Below, one piece after another: positions 17,377-25,646 of a stretch of DNA of 64,000 nt; the first letter of the stretch is position 1, and every line of letters begins with the position of its first letter. Location: the NCBI GenBank assembly GCA_020350885.1, contig CP070727.1, positions 1,694,800 through 1,758,799 on the forward strand. Direction: 5' to 3'. This stretch comes from a bacterium. GTDB lineage: Bacteria > Krumholzibacteriota > Krumholzibacteriia > Krumholzibacteriales > Krumholzibacteriaceae. A model generated the notes under the pieces. The model made no database searches. It had not been told where the DNA came from and saw only the letters and a list, made by a program, of their open reading frames with translations. The position numbers and the translations under genes were made by a program.

Positions 17377-19602
17377 ATGAAAGCAAGACCGCTTCCGATC
17401 CTGTTGCTGCTGTTATTTGTCTCCGTCTCTGCTGCTCGCTCCGAGATATACCTCTGGCCGCTTTATGGGGCGAGACGACTCAGTTCCACCTTCGGCGAGT
17501 ATCGCCGGGGGCACTATCACGCCGGAATCGATATCAGGACCGGGGGGCGGGTGGGGCTCCCCTGCCTGGCGGTGGGGAACGGGTATGTAAGCCGAATCAA
17601 GATCGCACCATACGGCTACGGCAAGGCCGTCTACCTGAGGTTAGACGACGGGCTGACCGCGGTGTATGCGCATATAGACAGTTTCAACCGGCTGCTGGAT
17701 TCACTCACCTATGACTATCGTCTCGCACGGGAGACCTCCTGGTGCGATATCACGTTTCCGGAAGGCCGGTACGTGATTGCCGTCGGAGAGACCCTGTGTT
17801 ATACGGGTGAGACCGGCACATCGGCTCCCCATCTGCACTTCGAATTGCGGGACGAACGTGAGCGGCCCTTCAATCCTCTCGAGAGGCTGTATGCAGTTCC
17901 GGACGAATATCCTCCGATCATATCCGGACTCGAGGTCGTTCCGCTCGAACGGGGCAGCATCGTGGAGAACAGCCCGCATCGTACGTGCCATCTCTTTCGT
18001 GCCTCCAGCGGAAATCGCTTTCATCTCGAGGATACCTTGCACCTCGACGGCAGGTTCGGATTCGGAGTGACGTCATGGGACGAGCAGGGCTATGGCCGCT
18101 ACCACATGGCTCCGTTTTCGATCGAGTTGTCGATCGACGGAAGGCGCCTCTACCGTCTCGCCAATACCACGTTTTCCTACGCCCAGACCGGACAGATCAC
18201 TTTGGAGTACGATCTCCTCGGCGAAGGTGTGGCGGGACGTTACATCTTGTTGTACCCACAGGCTGTTCAGTCGGTGCCGGGCCGGGAGGGTCAGGGTGCC
18301 ATCCGCAACGAGGGTGACGGCGTGGGTAACATGCGTCTCGGTCCGGGCAAACACAGGGGCGAGATTCTCGTTACGGACGCCTCGGGTAACGAATCCCGTG
18401 CCTCATTCATCTTTGTGCTCCACAGCTACCCGGAAGTCCAGACGATGCGGAAGCTCGCTGCGGCTCGTGAGGTGGTGCTCGGGGCATACGATCCCGACGG
18501 GGGAACGGTTCGAGGAAGGCTGTTCGAATCACTCGATGGCGGCGGAAGCTGGCGTGCGATAGAACTCAATCCATTCGGTAAGTATATGCGGGGATTCGGC
18601 AGTCTTGAGGAGGATCCCGTATATCGGTACGAAGCCGAGGACGATGAGGGAGCCGTAGCACTCCGTTACTTCGCCACGCCGCGTACACTTCGGGCGGGCC
18701 AGGAGGTATTCTGCGAGTGCAGAGCGGAAGGCGGCGGGGAAGCATTGGTACTGCGTATCTTCACGAATCGTTTCCTGTCCGCACCCCCCGTTGTCGAGCG
18801 GATCGGCACCGGATCGGCGGATACCGCTGCCGTATATCAACTCGGACCGCAGGAGTATTCCGTTTTCTTCGAACATACAACACTCACGGACGGCATAAAT
18901 GTCTTCAGGATATCGGGGACCGACTACAGGGGCTATGCGCTGGCAAGCATCACTGCACTGAGGTGTTTCGTTCTCGAAACCGGCAAGCGTGTCGCCTGGA
19001 ACATGGACAGCATCTCCGTGACGCTGGAGGCTGTGCAGGTGCGACAGCCGGTCGTATGCCTGGTACGTGAGGTACCGCCCACCGGCATCGTGACGACGGC
19101 GTTGAAGGTACACTCTGCCTCCTTCAGGATCGACGTATCCGAGCGGTATCTTGCGAGGCCGCTGAAGCTGCACTGTGATCCCGGCCCGGGGGTCGGTCTG
19201 TTCAGGTTGAAGAACGGTACAGAATGGGAATGTGTCGGCGTTCCCGAACGCGAGGGTGGGTATGCCAAGGTCGATCTGAGTGGTGTCTACGCATTCTTCC
19301 TCGACGGACTCCCGCCCCATATGAAGCAGGTGGAGGTGACCGAGGAGAGGCACGGGAGCGGCTTCTTCAGGCGCCGCAGGTATTACGTACCCGTCATAGA
19401 GCAGGGGAGTGGAATAGACCCCTACTCGTCCAGGGCGCTGTTGGATGGGAAGAGAGTCGTATGCGAGTGGGATGAATTCAGGGAACGCATCGAAATTCCC
19501 ATTCCCGCATCGATTGTTCCCCGTCCGGTTTCGTTGCGGGTCGAGGTCAGCGATCGGGCCGGAAATTCGAGTGTTGGCGAGTTCACCTTTGTGATACAAT
19601 AG
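17377..19602 (+). CDS. secreted M23 family metallopeptidase with C-terminal beta domains
   Basis: The 741 aa product has a signal peptide (MKARPLPILLLLLFVSVSAA) and an N-terminal LytM/M23 domain with HAGID (His48, Asp52) and HLHF (His152, His154) as zinc ligands and catalytic residues. M23 enzymes cut peptidoglycan cross-bridges, but many with a large C-terminal extension are regulators or act on other substrates. Residues from about 190 onward look like Ig-type beta domains, with FILVTDASGN and VEVSDRAGNSS strands. The end (SVGEFTFVIQ) resembles a final beta strand. The ATG follows the promoter at 17338 and has no clear ribosome site. It lies about 34 bp upstream of dnaE. Confidence 0.9.
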   Translation: MKARPLPILLLLLFVSVSAARSEIYLWPLYGARRLSSTFGEYRRGHYHAGIDIRTGGRVGLPCLAVGNGYVSRIKIAPYGYGKAVYLRLDDGLTAVYAHIDSFNRLLDSLTYDYRLARETSWCDITFPEGRYVIAVGETLCYTGETGTSAPHLHFELRDERERPFNPLERLYAVPDEYPPIISGLEVVPLERGSIVENSPHRTCHLFRASSGNRFHLEDTLHLDGRFGFGVTSWDEQGYGRYHMAPFSIELSIDGRRLYRLANTTFSYAQTGQITLEYDLLGEGVAGRYILLYPQAVQSVPGREGQGAIRNEGDGVGNMRLGPGKHRGEILVTDASGNESRASFIFVLHSYPEVQTMRKLAAAREVVLGAYDPDGGTVRGRLFESLDGGGSWRAIELNPFGKYMRGFGSLEEDPVYRYEAEDDEGAVALRYFATPRTLRAGQEVFCECRAEGGGEALVLRIFTNRFLSAPPVVERIGTGSADTAAVYQLGPQEYSVFFEHTTLTDGINVFRISGTDYRGYALASITALRCFVLETGKRVAWNMDSISVTLEAVQVRQPVVCLVREVPPTGIVTTALKVHSASFRIDVSERYLARPLKLHCDPGPGVGLFRLKNGTEWECVGVPEREGGYAKVDLSGVYAFFLDGLPPHMKQVEVTEERHGSGFFRRRRYYVPVIEQGSGIDPYSSRALLDGKRVVCEWDEFRERIEIPIPASIVPRPVSLRVEVSDRAGNSSVGEFTFVIQ

Positions 19603-19636
19603 ATCCCCGTGATGAGGGATGGCGAGGGTGAGTACC

Positions 19637-22600
19637 GTGCGATTCATACATCTTCACAACCATTCAGAGTATAGCCTGCTCGACGGGGCAATCAGGATCA
19701 AGGACCTCGTCGCCACGGCGAAGGCGATGGGCATGAGCGCGGTCGCCCTCACCGATCATGGAAACCTGTTCGGAGCCGTACCGTTCTACAACGAGGCCAC
19801 TGCCGCCGGGATCAAGCCGATTCTCGGCATGGAAACGTATATCGCCCGCGGCGGCATAGCCGAGCGGAGCAGGTCCGGGCGTATAGTGCGGAACGATCAT
19901 TTGACCCTTCTCGTCAAGAACGAGGAGGGCTACCGCAACATCCTACAGCTCTCCTCGATAGCATACCTCGACGGTTTCTACTACAAGCCGCGTATCGACC
20001 TCGAGATCCTGGCCGACCACAGTGCGGGGCTCATGGCACTGAGCGGATGTCTCCAGGGGGGGATTCCCAGACTGCTGATTGCCGGAAAGATGGAGGAGGC
20101 GAGGGAGCTCGCAGGGCGACTCGCTTCGATCTTCGAGCCCGGCGATTTCTACCTCGAGATCCAGAATCACGGTATTCCCGAAGAGCTCGCTGTCATTTCC
20201 AAGATTTCAACACTTGCACGGGAACTCAAGCTGCCCCTGGTGGCGACAAACGACTGCCACTTCGTACGGGCGGAGGATCACCGGGCGCACGACGTTCTCC
20301 TCTGCCTTCAGACCGGCAAGGATCTCGATGATCCGAGCCGGATGCTTCGTTCGAATCCAGAAACCTTTTTCAAGTCCCCCGAGGAGATGGCGGTCCTCTT
20401 TCCTGATCATCCGGAAGCGCTTGATACGACCGTCGAGGTCGCGGAGAAATGCAATATCGAGCTGAAATACAGCGAAAGTCACCTTCCCAGCTTTCCGATT
20501 CCGGAGCCCTATCAAAGTGCCGGTGAGTACCTCGAACACATCGTGATGGAGAATCTTCCGCAGCGGGTACCCGAGGTGAGTGAGGCGGTGCGTGAGCGTA
20601 TCCGCTACGAGCTCGAGACGATCTCCCGTATGGATTTCGCCGGGTATTTTCTCGTTGTATGGGATATCGTTTCCGCTGCCCGTATGATGGGTATCCCCGT
20701 GGGGCCGGGAAGGGGTTCGGCGGCGGGCAGCCTTGTCTGCTATGCCCTCGGCATCACATCGATCAATCCGCTCGAACACGGTCTCCTCTTCGAGAGACTC
20801 CTGAATCCGGAACGTGTCTCCATGCCGGATATAGATGTCGATTTCTGTGACGACCGTCGGCAGGAGATCATCGAGTACATTGTGAATAAGTACGGTAAGG
20901 AGAACGTGTGTCAGATAATAACCTTCGGAAGGATGGCGGCCAGGGCGGTCGTCCGGGATGTCGGGCGGGTGCTCAAGATCCCTTACGGGGATGTAGACAA
21001 GCTGGCAAAGATGATACCCGCCCAGCCCGGCACCACCCTCACCAGGGCGCTCTCCTCGGTACCGGAACTCAAGACGCAGTATGAACAGGACGGAGATGTC
21101 AAAAAGCTCATCGATCTCTCGTTATCTCTCGAGGGTCTTGCCCGTCACGCCTCGACGCATGCGGCCGGTATCGTGATAACACCCTCGCGCCTGGTCGATC
21201 ATGTTCCCCTCTTTCGAACCAATCGCGGCGAGGTAACAACGCAATACGAGATGACCGTACTTGAGAAGATCGGGATACTCAAGATCGACATTCTCGGCCT
21301 CCGTACCCTCTCCGAAATCGACAAGACGCTGGAGCTTATCAAGGAGCACGAAGGACGGGAGCTCAGGATGGAAGACATTCCACTCGATGACGAGCAGGCC
21401 TTCGAGCTGCTACGGCACGGCCGGACGATCAGCGTGTTCCAGCTCGAGAGTGCGGGGATGCGGGATCTGTTGCGCAGGATCGAGCCATCCGTCTTCGAGG
21501 ACGTCATCGCCGTCAACGCACTCTATCGTCCCGGTCCGCTCGGAAGCGACATGGTCTCGGACTTCATCGAGTGCAAGCACGGACGAAAAAGAATAGTCTA
21601 CGAACATGCCATACTCGAGCCGATCCTGAAGGAGACGTACGGAGTGATTCTCTACCAGGAGCAGGTCATGCAGATCGCCAGTGAGCTGGCGGGCTTTTCG
21701 CTCGGACAGGCGGATATCCTGCGTCGCGCAATGGGGAAAAAGCAGAAGGAGAAGATGGAGAAGCAGCGGGAGCGGTTCATCAAGGGGGCTGTCGGGAATA
21801 AAATCTCAAAGGGAAAGGCACGGAAGATCTTCGATCTTATGGCGTTCTTCTCCGGGTACGGATTCAATAAATCGCATTCCGCCGCCTATGCCGTCATCTC
21901 CATGCAGACGGCGTACCTCAAGGCGCACTACCCGGGGGCATTCATGGCCGCCGTCATGTCGTGCGAGATGAGCGATACCAACAGGCTCATGGTACTCCTC
22001 GACGAATGCCGGAGCCTCGGCTTGGCCGTGCGTCCCCCTGATATCAATTCGAGCCATGTCTATTTCGGACTTGCGGGTGGTGAGATTACCTACGGACTTG
22101 CCGCCATCAAGAACGTCGGTGTACAGGCGATGCAGGCGATCATCGACGAACGCAAATGTGCACCGTTCGTCGACCTGTATGATTTCTGCGACCGCGTCGA
22201 TCTCCGTCTCGTCAACAAGCGGGTGATCGAGAGCCTCATCCAGAGCGGGGCGATGGAAAGCCTGCCGGGCGGGCGCGCCCAACAGATTGCGACACTCGAT
22301 CGTATTCTGCTTCAGGCCCAGAAGCGGCAGAGTGAGCGCGAGCGGGGACAGACCTTTCTCGGATTTCTCGACGGTTCGTCCGCCACCGATTCGACACCGC
22401 TCGAAGATGTCCCGGAGTGGGATGAAAACGAACGGCTTCGCCGCGAGCGAGAATCGCTGGGATTCTACTTCTCAGGTCATCCGCTCGATCGCTATCGTGA
22501 GATGCTCGGCCGACTGATCAACGTCGACAGTCTCACCTTACCGAGTAAGAAGGAACGGGAGGCCGTCGTTCTGGCCGGTCTTGTGAGCGACATCAAGATC

Positions 22601-23059
22601 ATACTCGATCGTAAGGGGAACCCGATGGCGTTCGTAACCGTCGAGGATTTTCACGGCTCGTACGAGATAGTCGTCTTTTCGGATTGCTACAAAGGGTCCC
22701 GCAAGAAGATACAGCAGGAGGCGATTGTCGTCATCACCGGTAAGGTCTCCGTCAAGGATCGAAGTGGAAACAAGGTGATTGCGGACAACTTCTATGGGAT
22801 AGAAGAGGCGTTGGACGTTCTACCGCGGAAGGTGCACCTGACGCTGAGCTCCGAACTCTTCGGTGAGCAGGAACTGGTACACCTGCGGGGCGTTTTCGAG
22901 CGCTATCCCGGCGAACGGGAGATCGTATTTCACTGGCGGGAGAACGGCCGCGACCGGTACGTCGTACGCGCCCGGGGTGCCAAGGTATCACCCGGTCTCG
23001 AGCTATTCAAGGAGTTGAAGCAGATTGCGGGGGTGGAACATGTCGAGATCTCTTTGTAG
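19637..23059 (+). CDS. dnaE: DNA polymerase III alpha subunit
   Basis: DnaE is the replicative polymerase catalytic subunit. The 1140 aa protein has the PHP domain (FIHLHNHSEYSLLDG, then LTDHGNLFG), the palm with GRGSAAGSLV and PDIDVDF (the Asp pair near residues 400 and 402), the fingers segment with FNKSHSAAYAVI, tandem helix-hairpin-helix and an OB domain (VLAGLVSDIKIILDRKGNPM). The C-terminal segment after the OB domain matches DnaE1-type enzymes. GTG 19637 is preferred because GAGGGTGAG lies just upstream and the usual short N terminus results; ATG 19619 would add six residues. The end overlaps the next gene by 20 bp. Confidence 0.97.
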   Translation: MRFIHLHNHSEYSLLDGAIRIKDLVATAKAMGMSAVALTDHGNLFGAVPFYNEATAAGIKPILGMETYIARGGIAERSRSGRIVRNDHLTLLVKNEEGYRNILQLSSIAYLDGFYYKPRIDLEILADHSAGLMALSGCLQGGIPRLLIAGKMEEARELAGRLASIFEPGDFYLEIQNHGIPEELAVISKISTLARELKLPLVATNDCHFVRAEDHRAHDVLLCLQTGKDLDDPSRMLRSNPETFFKSPEEMAVLFPDHPEALDTTVEVAEKCNIELKYSESHLPSFPIPEPYQSAGEYLEHIVMENLPQRVPEVSEAVRERIRYELETISRMDFAGYFLVVWDIVSAARMMGIPVGPGRGSAAGSLVCYALGITSINPLEHGLLFERLLNPERVSMPDIDVDFCDDRRQEIIEYIVNKYGKENVCQIITFGRMAARAVVRDVGRVLKIPYGDVDKLAKMIPAQPGTTLTRALSSVPELKTQYEQDGDVKKLIDLSLSLEGLARHASTHAAGIVITPSRLVDHVPLFRTNRGEVTTQYEMTVLEKIGILKIDILGLRTLSEIDKTLELIKEHEGRELRMEDIPLDDEQAFELLRHGRTISVFQLESAGMRDLLRRIEPSVFEDVIAVNALYRPGPLGSDMVSDFIECKHGRKRIVYEHAILEPILKETYGVILYQEQVMQIASELAGFSLGQADILRRAMGKKQKEKMEKQRERFIKGAVGNKISKGKARKIFDLMAFFSGYGFNKSHSAAYAVISMQTAYLKAHYPGAFMAAVMSCEMSDTNRLMVLLDECRSLGLAVRPPDINSSHVYFGLAGGEITYGLAAIKNVGVQAMQAIIDERKCAPFVDLYDFCDRVDLRLVNKRVIESLIQSGAMESLPGGRAQQIATLDRILLQAQKRQSERERGQTFLGFLDGSSATDSTPLEDVPEWDENERLRRERESLGFYFSGHPLDRYREMLGRLINVDSLTLPSKKEREAVVLAGLVSDIKIILDRKGNPMAFVTVEDFHGSYEIVVFSDCYKGSRKKIQQEAIVVITGKVSVKDRSGNKVIADNFYGIEEALDVLPRKVHLTLSSELFGEQELVHLRGVFERYPGEREIVFHWRENGRDRYVVRARGAKVSPGLELFKELKQIAGVEHVEISL

Positions 23060-23849
23060 CGGATACGTGCGGTTGCTCATCGCCGCCTGTATCCTCCTGG
23101 CCGGAAGTTCCGTGTGTGGGCAAGGCTACGATGAGGGGCAGGGCTACGACGAGGTGCAGGTCTTCGAGGAGATTTATCTCGTGGACAGTCCCACAGCGGG
23201 GATCTTGCCTCACGGAGGCTATCTCATCTACGGCTCGGTGGGGCCCCGGAGCAGTCTCCTATTCGGGGTCAAGATCGGGTTCAGCGAGCGACTACTGCTT
23301 GGCGCCTCGTTCGGGCTTCAGGAATTCATCGGTCGGGGAGAGGTCGATCTCAACGAAAAACCGGGATTCGAGCTCAGGCTGCGTCTTCTCGAAGAATGGG
23401 AGAACAGACCGGCCCTTGCATTGGGGATCGATACACAGGGTGAGGATTCGTACGACGAGGATGGGGAACGGTACGAACGGAAGTCGAAGGGTTTCTATGC
23501 GGTGGTCAGCAAGAACTACCATCTGATCAGGGATTTCTCCGTCCACGGGGGTATCAACTATTCACTCGAAACGCGGGACGAGGAGGGTGTGAATCTCTTC
23601 GGCGGCTGCTCCCTCGAGCTCTTCCCCGGCTTCAGCCTGTTGCTCGACTACAATGCCGCCCTCGACGACAACGAAAGGAACCTGGGCACACGCTGGACCC
23701 GCGGACGGGGGTACCTCGATTCGGGTGTCCGTTTCGATTATATGGATAAGCTCAGGCTCAAGATACTGTTCAAAGACCTTCTCGGGAATTATATTCCGGA
23801 AAAAGGGGTCGCCCGGTCGATTGAGATATTTTACATTAACTATTTTTAA
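23040..23849 (+). CDS. YjbH-like outer-membrane protein
   Basis: The product (269 aa) has a signal peptide (VRLLIAACILLAGSSVCG) and then alternating short beta strands with aromatic ends, such as RLLLGASFGLQEFIG, SVHGGINYSLET and LRLKILFKDLLGNY, and it ends in FYINYF. This resembles the YjbH barrel family, which is linked to exopolysaccharide export or outer-membrane assembly in other bacteria; the link is weak here and function is not known. ATG 23040 has a GGGGGTGGAA site and overlaps dnaE by 20 bp. Just after the signal, an 18-bp sequence is duplicated in tandem, giving GYDEGQ then GYDEVQ. Confidence 0.7.
   Translation: MSRSLCSGYVRLLIAACILLAGSSVCGQGYDEGQGYDEVQVFEEIYLVDSPTAGILPHGGYLIYGSVGPRSSLLFGVKIGFSERLLLGASFGLQEFIGRGEVDLNEKPGFELRLRLLEEWENRPALALGIDTQGEDSYDEDGERYERKSKGFYAVVSKNYHLIRDFSVHGGINYSLETRDEEGVNLFGGCSLELFPGFSLLLDYNAALDDNERNLGTRWTRGRGYLDSGVRFDYMDKLRLKILFKDLLGNYIPEKGVARSIEIFYINYF
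23121..23156 (+). repeat. 18-bp tandem duplication in the YjbH-like gene
   Basis: Two 18-bp units (23121-23138 and 23139-23156) differ at 3 positions and encode GQGYDE-type hexapeptides after the signal-peptide cleavage region. The unit is a multiple of three, so the frame is kept. Confidence 0.7.
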
Positions 23850-23866
23850 GCGGGGGTATGTACTCC

Positions 23867-24832
23867 ATGTCTGCGGTACACGACAGTATCGGGCGGTTGG
23901 ATTTCGAGCAACCGGTGTGCGAGCTCGAAGAGAAGATCGAGGAACTGAGGAGGGGAGGTCTGACGGACGAGTCGGAAGAGGTCGTCAGGCTGCGATCAAG
24001 GCTCAGCGACCTCGAGGGAAGGCTCTATAAGAACCTCTCACCATGGGAACGGGTGCAGCTCGCCCGTCACCCAAAGCGCCCTACGTCCCAGGATTTCATA
24101 ACCAGGATCTTCGACGACTTTCTCGAGCTGCATGGTGACAGGCGCTTCAGGGACGATCCGGCCGTCGTGGCCGGCATTGCGAAGATCGACGGGCGGTCTC
24201 TCGTCGTTATCAGCCAGGAGAAGGGGCGCACGACCAGGGAGAGGATCTCGCGAAACTTCGGAATGACCAGCCCCGAAGGATTCAGGAAGGCGCTCAGGGC
24301 TATGAAGACGGGGGAGAAGTTCAACCTTCCGATAGTCTCGTTCGTGGATACACCGGGTGCCTATCCCGGGATCGGTGCCGAGGAGCGCGGCCAACCCCTG
24401 GCCATTGCGGAGAACCTCAAGGAGTTCTTTCTCGTCAAGAGCCCTATCATCGTCGTCATTATCGGCGAGGGTGGAAGCGGGGGTGCGCTCGCCGTCGCCA
24501 TCGGAGACCGTGTGATCATGATGGAGCATGCCATATACTCGGTTATCTCCCCGGAAGGGTGCGCTGCGATACTCTGGAAGAGCAAGGAACGGGCACCGGA
24601 GGCGGCACAGGCGCTTCGGTTGACCGCCGGGGACTGCTTCGAGCTCGGCGTGGTGGATCGGCTCGTCGAGGAGGTTCATGGTGCATCGCACCGCGATCCG
24701 GACGGTAACGCTAAGAAAATCAAGGAGATACTGATTGAAGAGCTCGACTCGCTGATGGAGGTGCCGATCGATACGCTCATCGAACGCCGGCGACGGAAGT
24801 TCGATTCGATGGGGATCTTTGAGGAGGCGTAG
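23867..24832 (+). CDS. accA: acetyl-CoA carboxylase carboxyltransferase subunit alpha
   Basis: AccA, with AccD, transfers the carboxyl group from biotinyl carrier protein to acetyl-CoA, making malonyl-CoA for fatty-acid synthesis. The 321 aa product shows the N-terminal coiled helix (CELEEKIEELRRG), WERVQLARHPKRPTS, ELHGDR, the VDTPGAYPGIGAEERGQ oxyanion region, GEGGSGGALA and ISPEGCAAILWK. ATG 23867 lies 10 bases after CGGGGG; ATG 23858 is possible. accD, accB and accC are not in the window. The biotin for the complex would be attached by BirA, encoded at 2976. Confidence 0.96.
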   Translation: MSAVHDSIGRLDFEQPVCELEEKIEELRRGGLTDESEEVVRLRSRLSDLEGRLYKNLSPWERVQLARHPKRPTSQDFITRIFDDFLELHGDRRFRDDPAVVAGIAKIDGRSLVVISQEKGRTTRERISRNFGMTSPEGFRKALRAMKTGEKFNLPIVSFVDTPGAYPGIGAEERGQPLAIAENLKEFFLVKSPIIVVIIGEGGSGGALAVAIGDRVIMMEHAIYSVISPEGCAAILWKSKERAPEAAQALRLTAGDCFELGVVDRLVEEVHGASHRDPDGNAKKIKEILIEELDSLMEVPIDTLIERRRRKFDSMGIFEEA

Positions 24833-24913
24833 GCGATCCGTAGCCGGTCCTGCCCCCTGGAATGCGAGGAAATATACAAGCAATTTCAATGCTACAGGTT
24901 AGTAGATTTTACC

Positions 24914-24942
24914 TTGACCTCAACAGCCTGACATCTTATAAT
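24914..24942 (+). promoter_or_regulatory. strong sigma-70-type promoter of the Trm112-like gene
   Basis: TTGACC (24914-24919), 17 bp and a perfect TATAAT (24937-24942). Transcription should begin near 24949, about 100 bases before the ATG at 25050. No gene or clear terminator is visible between the accA stop and this promoter. Confidence 0.85.
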
Positions 24943-24960
24943 GTAAGAGCCAGCTTACAT
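24941..24960. promoter_or_regulatory. 20-bp dyad over the promoter start site
   Basis: ATGTAAG and CTTACAT are perfect 7-bp arms around AGCCAG. The left arm shares two bases with the -10 box and the dyad spans the predicted start point, the usual place for a repressor operator. The regulator is unknown. Confidence 0.55.
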
Positions 24961-24983
24961 AGGTATGTTGTTCTGTGTTGCAG

Positions 24984-25025
24984 ATCCCTGGTGGGAAAGT
25001 GTATCTTTCCGTGTCAATCAGGGAT
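24984..25025 (+). promoter_or_regulatory. folded leader of the Trm112-like transcript
   Basis: Nested arms can pair: ATCCCTG (24984-24990) with CAGGGAT (25019-25025), and inside it GGAAAG (24994-24999) with CTTTCC (25005-25010) around a 5-base loop. It ends 24 bp before the start codon and could be an attenuator, protein site or simple stability hairpin. No known riboswitch class is recognised. Confidence 0.45.
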
Positions 25026-25049
25026 TTTCGTTTAGAGGGAAGGATTCGT

Positions 25050-25217
25050 ATGATTAAGGAGGACCTTCTCGACATCCTCGCCTGCCCCAAGTGCAAGGAA
25101 AAGGTGACTCTGAGTGAGGACGGCAATTATCTCGTCTGTCAACAGTGTCGGGTACGTTACCCTATCGAGGATGATATTCCGATCATGCTTATCGATCGGG
25201 CCGAGAAGCTTGACTAG
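25050..25217 (+). CDS. Trm112-like zinc-ribbon protein
   Basis: This 55 aa protein has the Trm112 family pattern: LLDILACPKC near the N terminus (Cys12, Cys15), then CQQC (Cys30, Cys33) and RYPIEDDIPIML. The cysteine pairs should bind zinc. Bacterial members (YcaR type) are small stand-alone proteins of uncertain function, sometimes linked to the neighbouring lipid A genes lpxK and kdsB, which are not here. ATG 25050 has GGGAAGGA at 25037-25044 and restores the conserved N terminus, so a longer in-frame reading to 24975 is rejected. Expression should come from the strong promoter and regulated leader upstream. Confidence 0.88.
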   Translation: MIKEDLLDILACPKCKEKVTLSEDGNYLVCQQCRVRYPIEDDIPIMLIDRAEKLD

Positions 25218-25238
25218 TCGTTACGGAGGTCGTTCCTC

Positions 25239-25646
25239 TTGTGTCTGTTTGCCCACATCGCAGCCGGAGCGCTGGTAGGGGCTCATGCTCCGAGCCCCTA
25301 CTGGGCTCCCCTGCTCGGCATGGGGAGTCACGTGGCCCTCGATATCGTACCGCATTACGATTTCGAGAGCGTTAATCTCCAGCTGATGCTGGGTATCGTC
25401 ATGCTCGCCATCGTGGCAGCGGCAAACGGGCTGGATCTCTCGATCTTGCTGGGATCCCTGTTTGCAGCGTTACCGGATTTCGAGAATCTGCTATGGAGGA
25501 AAGGGATCATCACCGACGAGAGAAAGGTTTTTCCGGGTCATGCGGGGATCATACCGCACGGTAGGGAAACCGGTCCTGAGAACGTACTCTTGCAGGTTGC
25601 CTTCTCGATCCTCGTGGTGATCTATCTTGTCCGGAGGAGTTCATGA
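25239..25646 (+). CDS. membrane protein, YdjM/metal-dependent hydrolase-like
   Basis: The 135 aa protein has several hydrophobic segments (HIAAGALVGA, QLMLGIVMLAIVAAANG, VLLQVAFSILVVIYLV) and the motif GSHVALDIVPHYD, which recalls the histidine/aspartate motif of YdjM-type membrane hydrolases; a second polar segment is PDFENLLW. Activity is not proven by the sequence. TTG 25239 follows a GGAGGT site by 8 bases. The stop overlaps the PorU-like start (ATGA), so it is probably translated with that gene and may belong to the surface locus. Confidence 0.65.
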   Translation: MCLFAHIAAGALVGAHAPSPYWAPLLGMGSHVALDIVPHYDFESVNLQLMLGIVMLAIVAAANGLDLSILLGSLFAALPDFENLLWRKGIITDERKVFPGHAGIIPHGRETGPENVLLQVAFSILVVIYLVRRSS

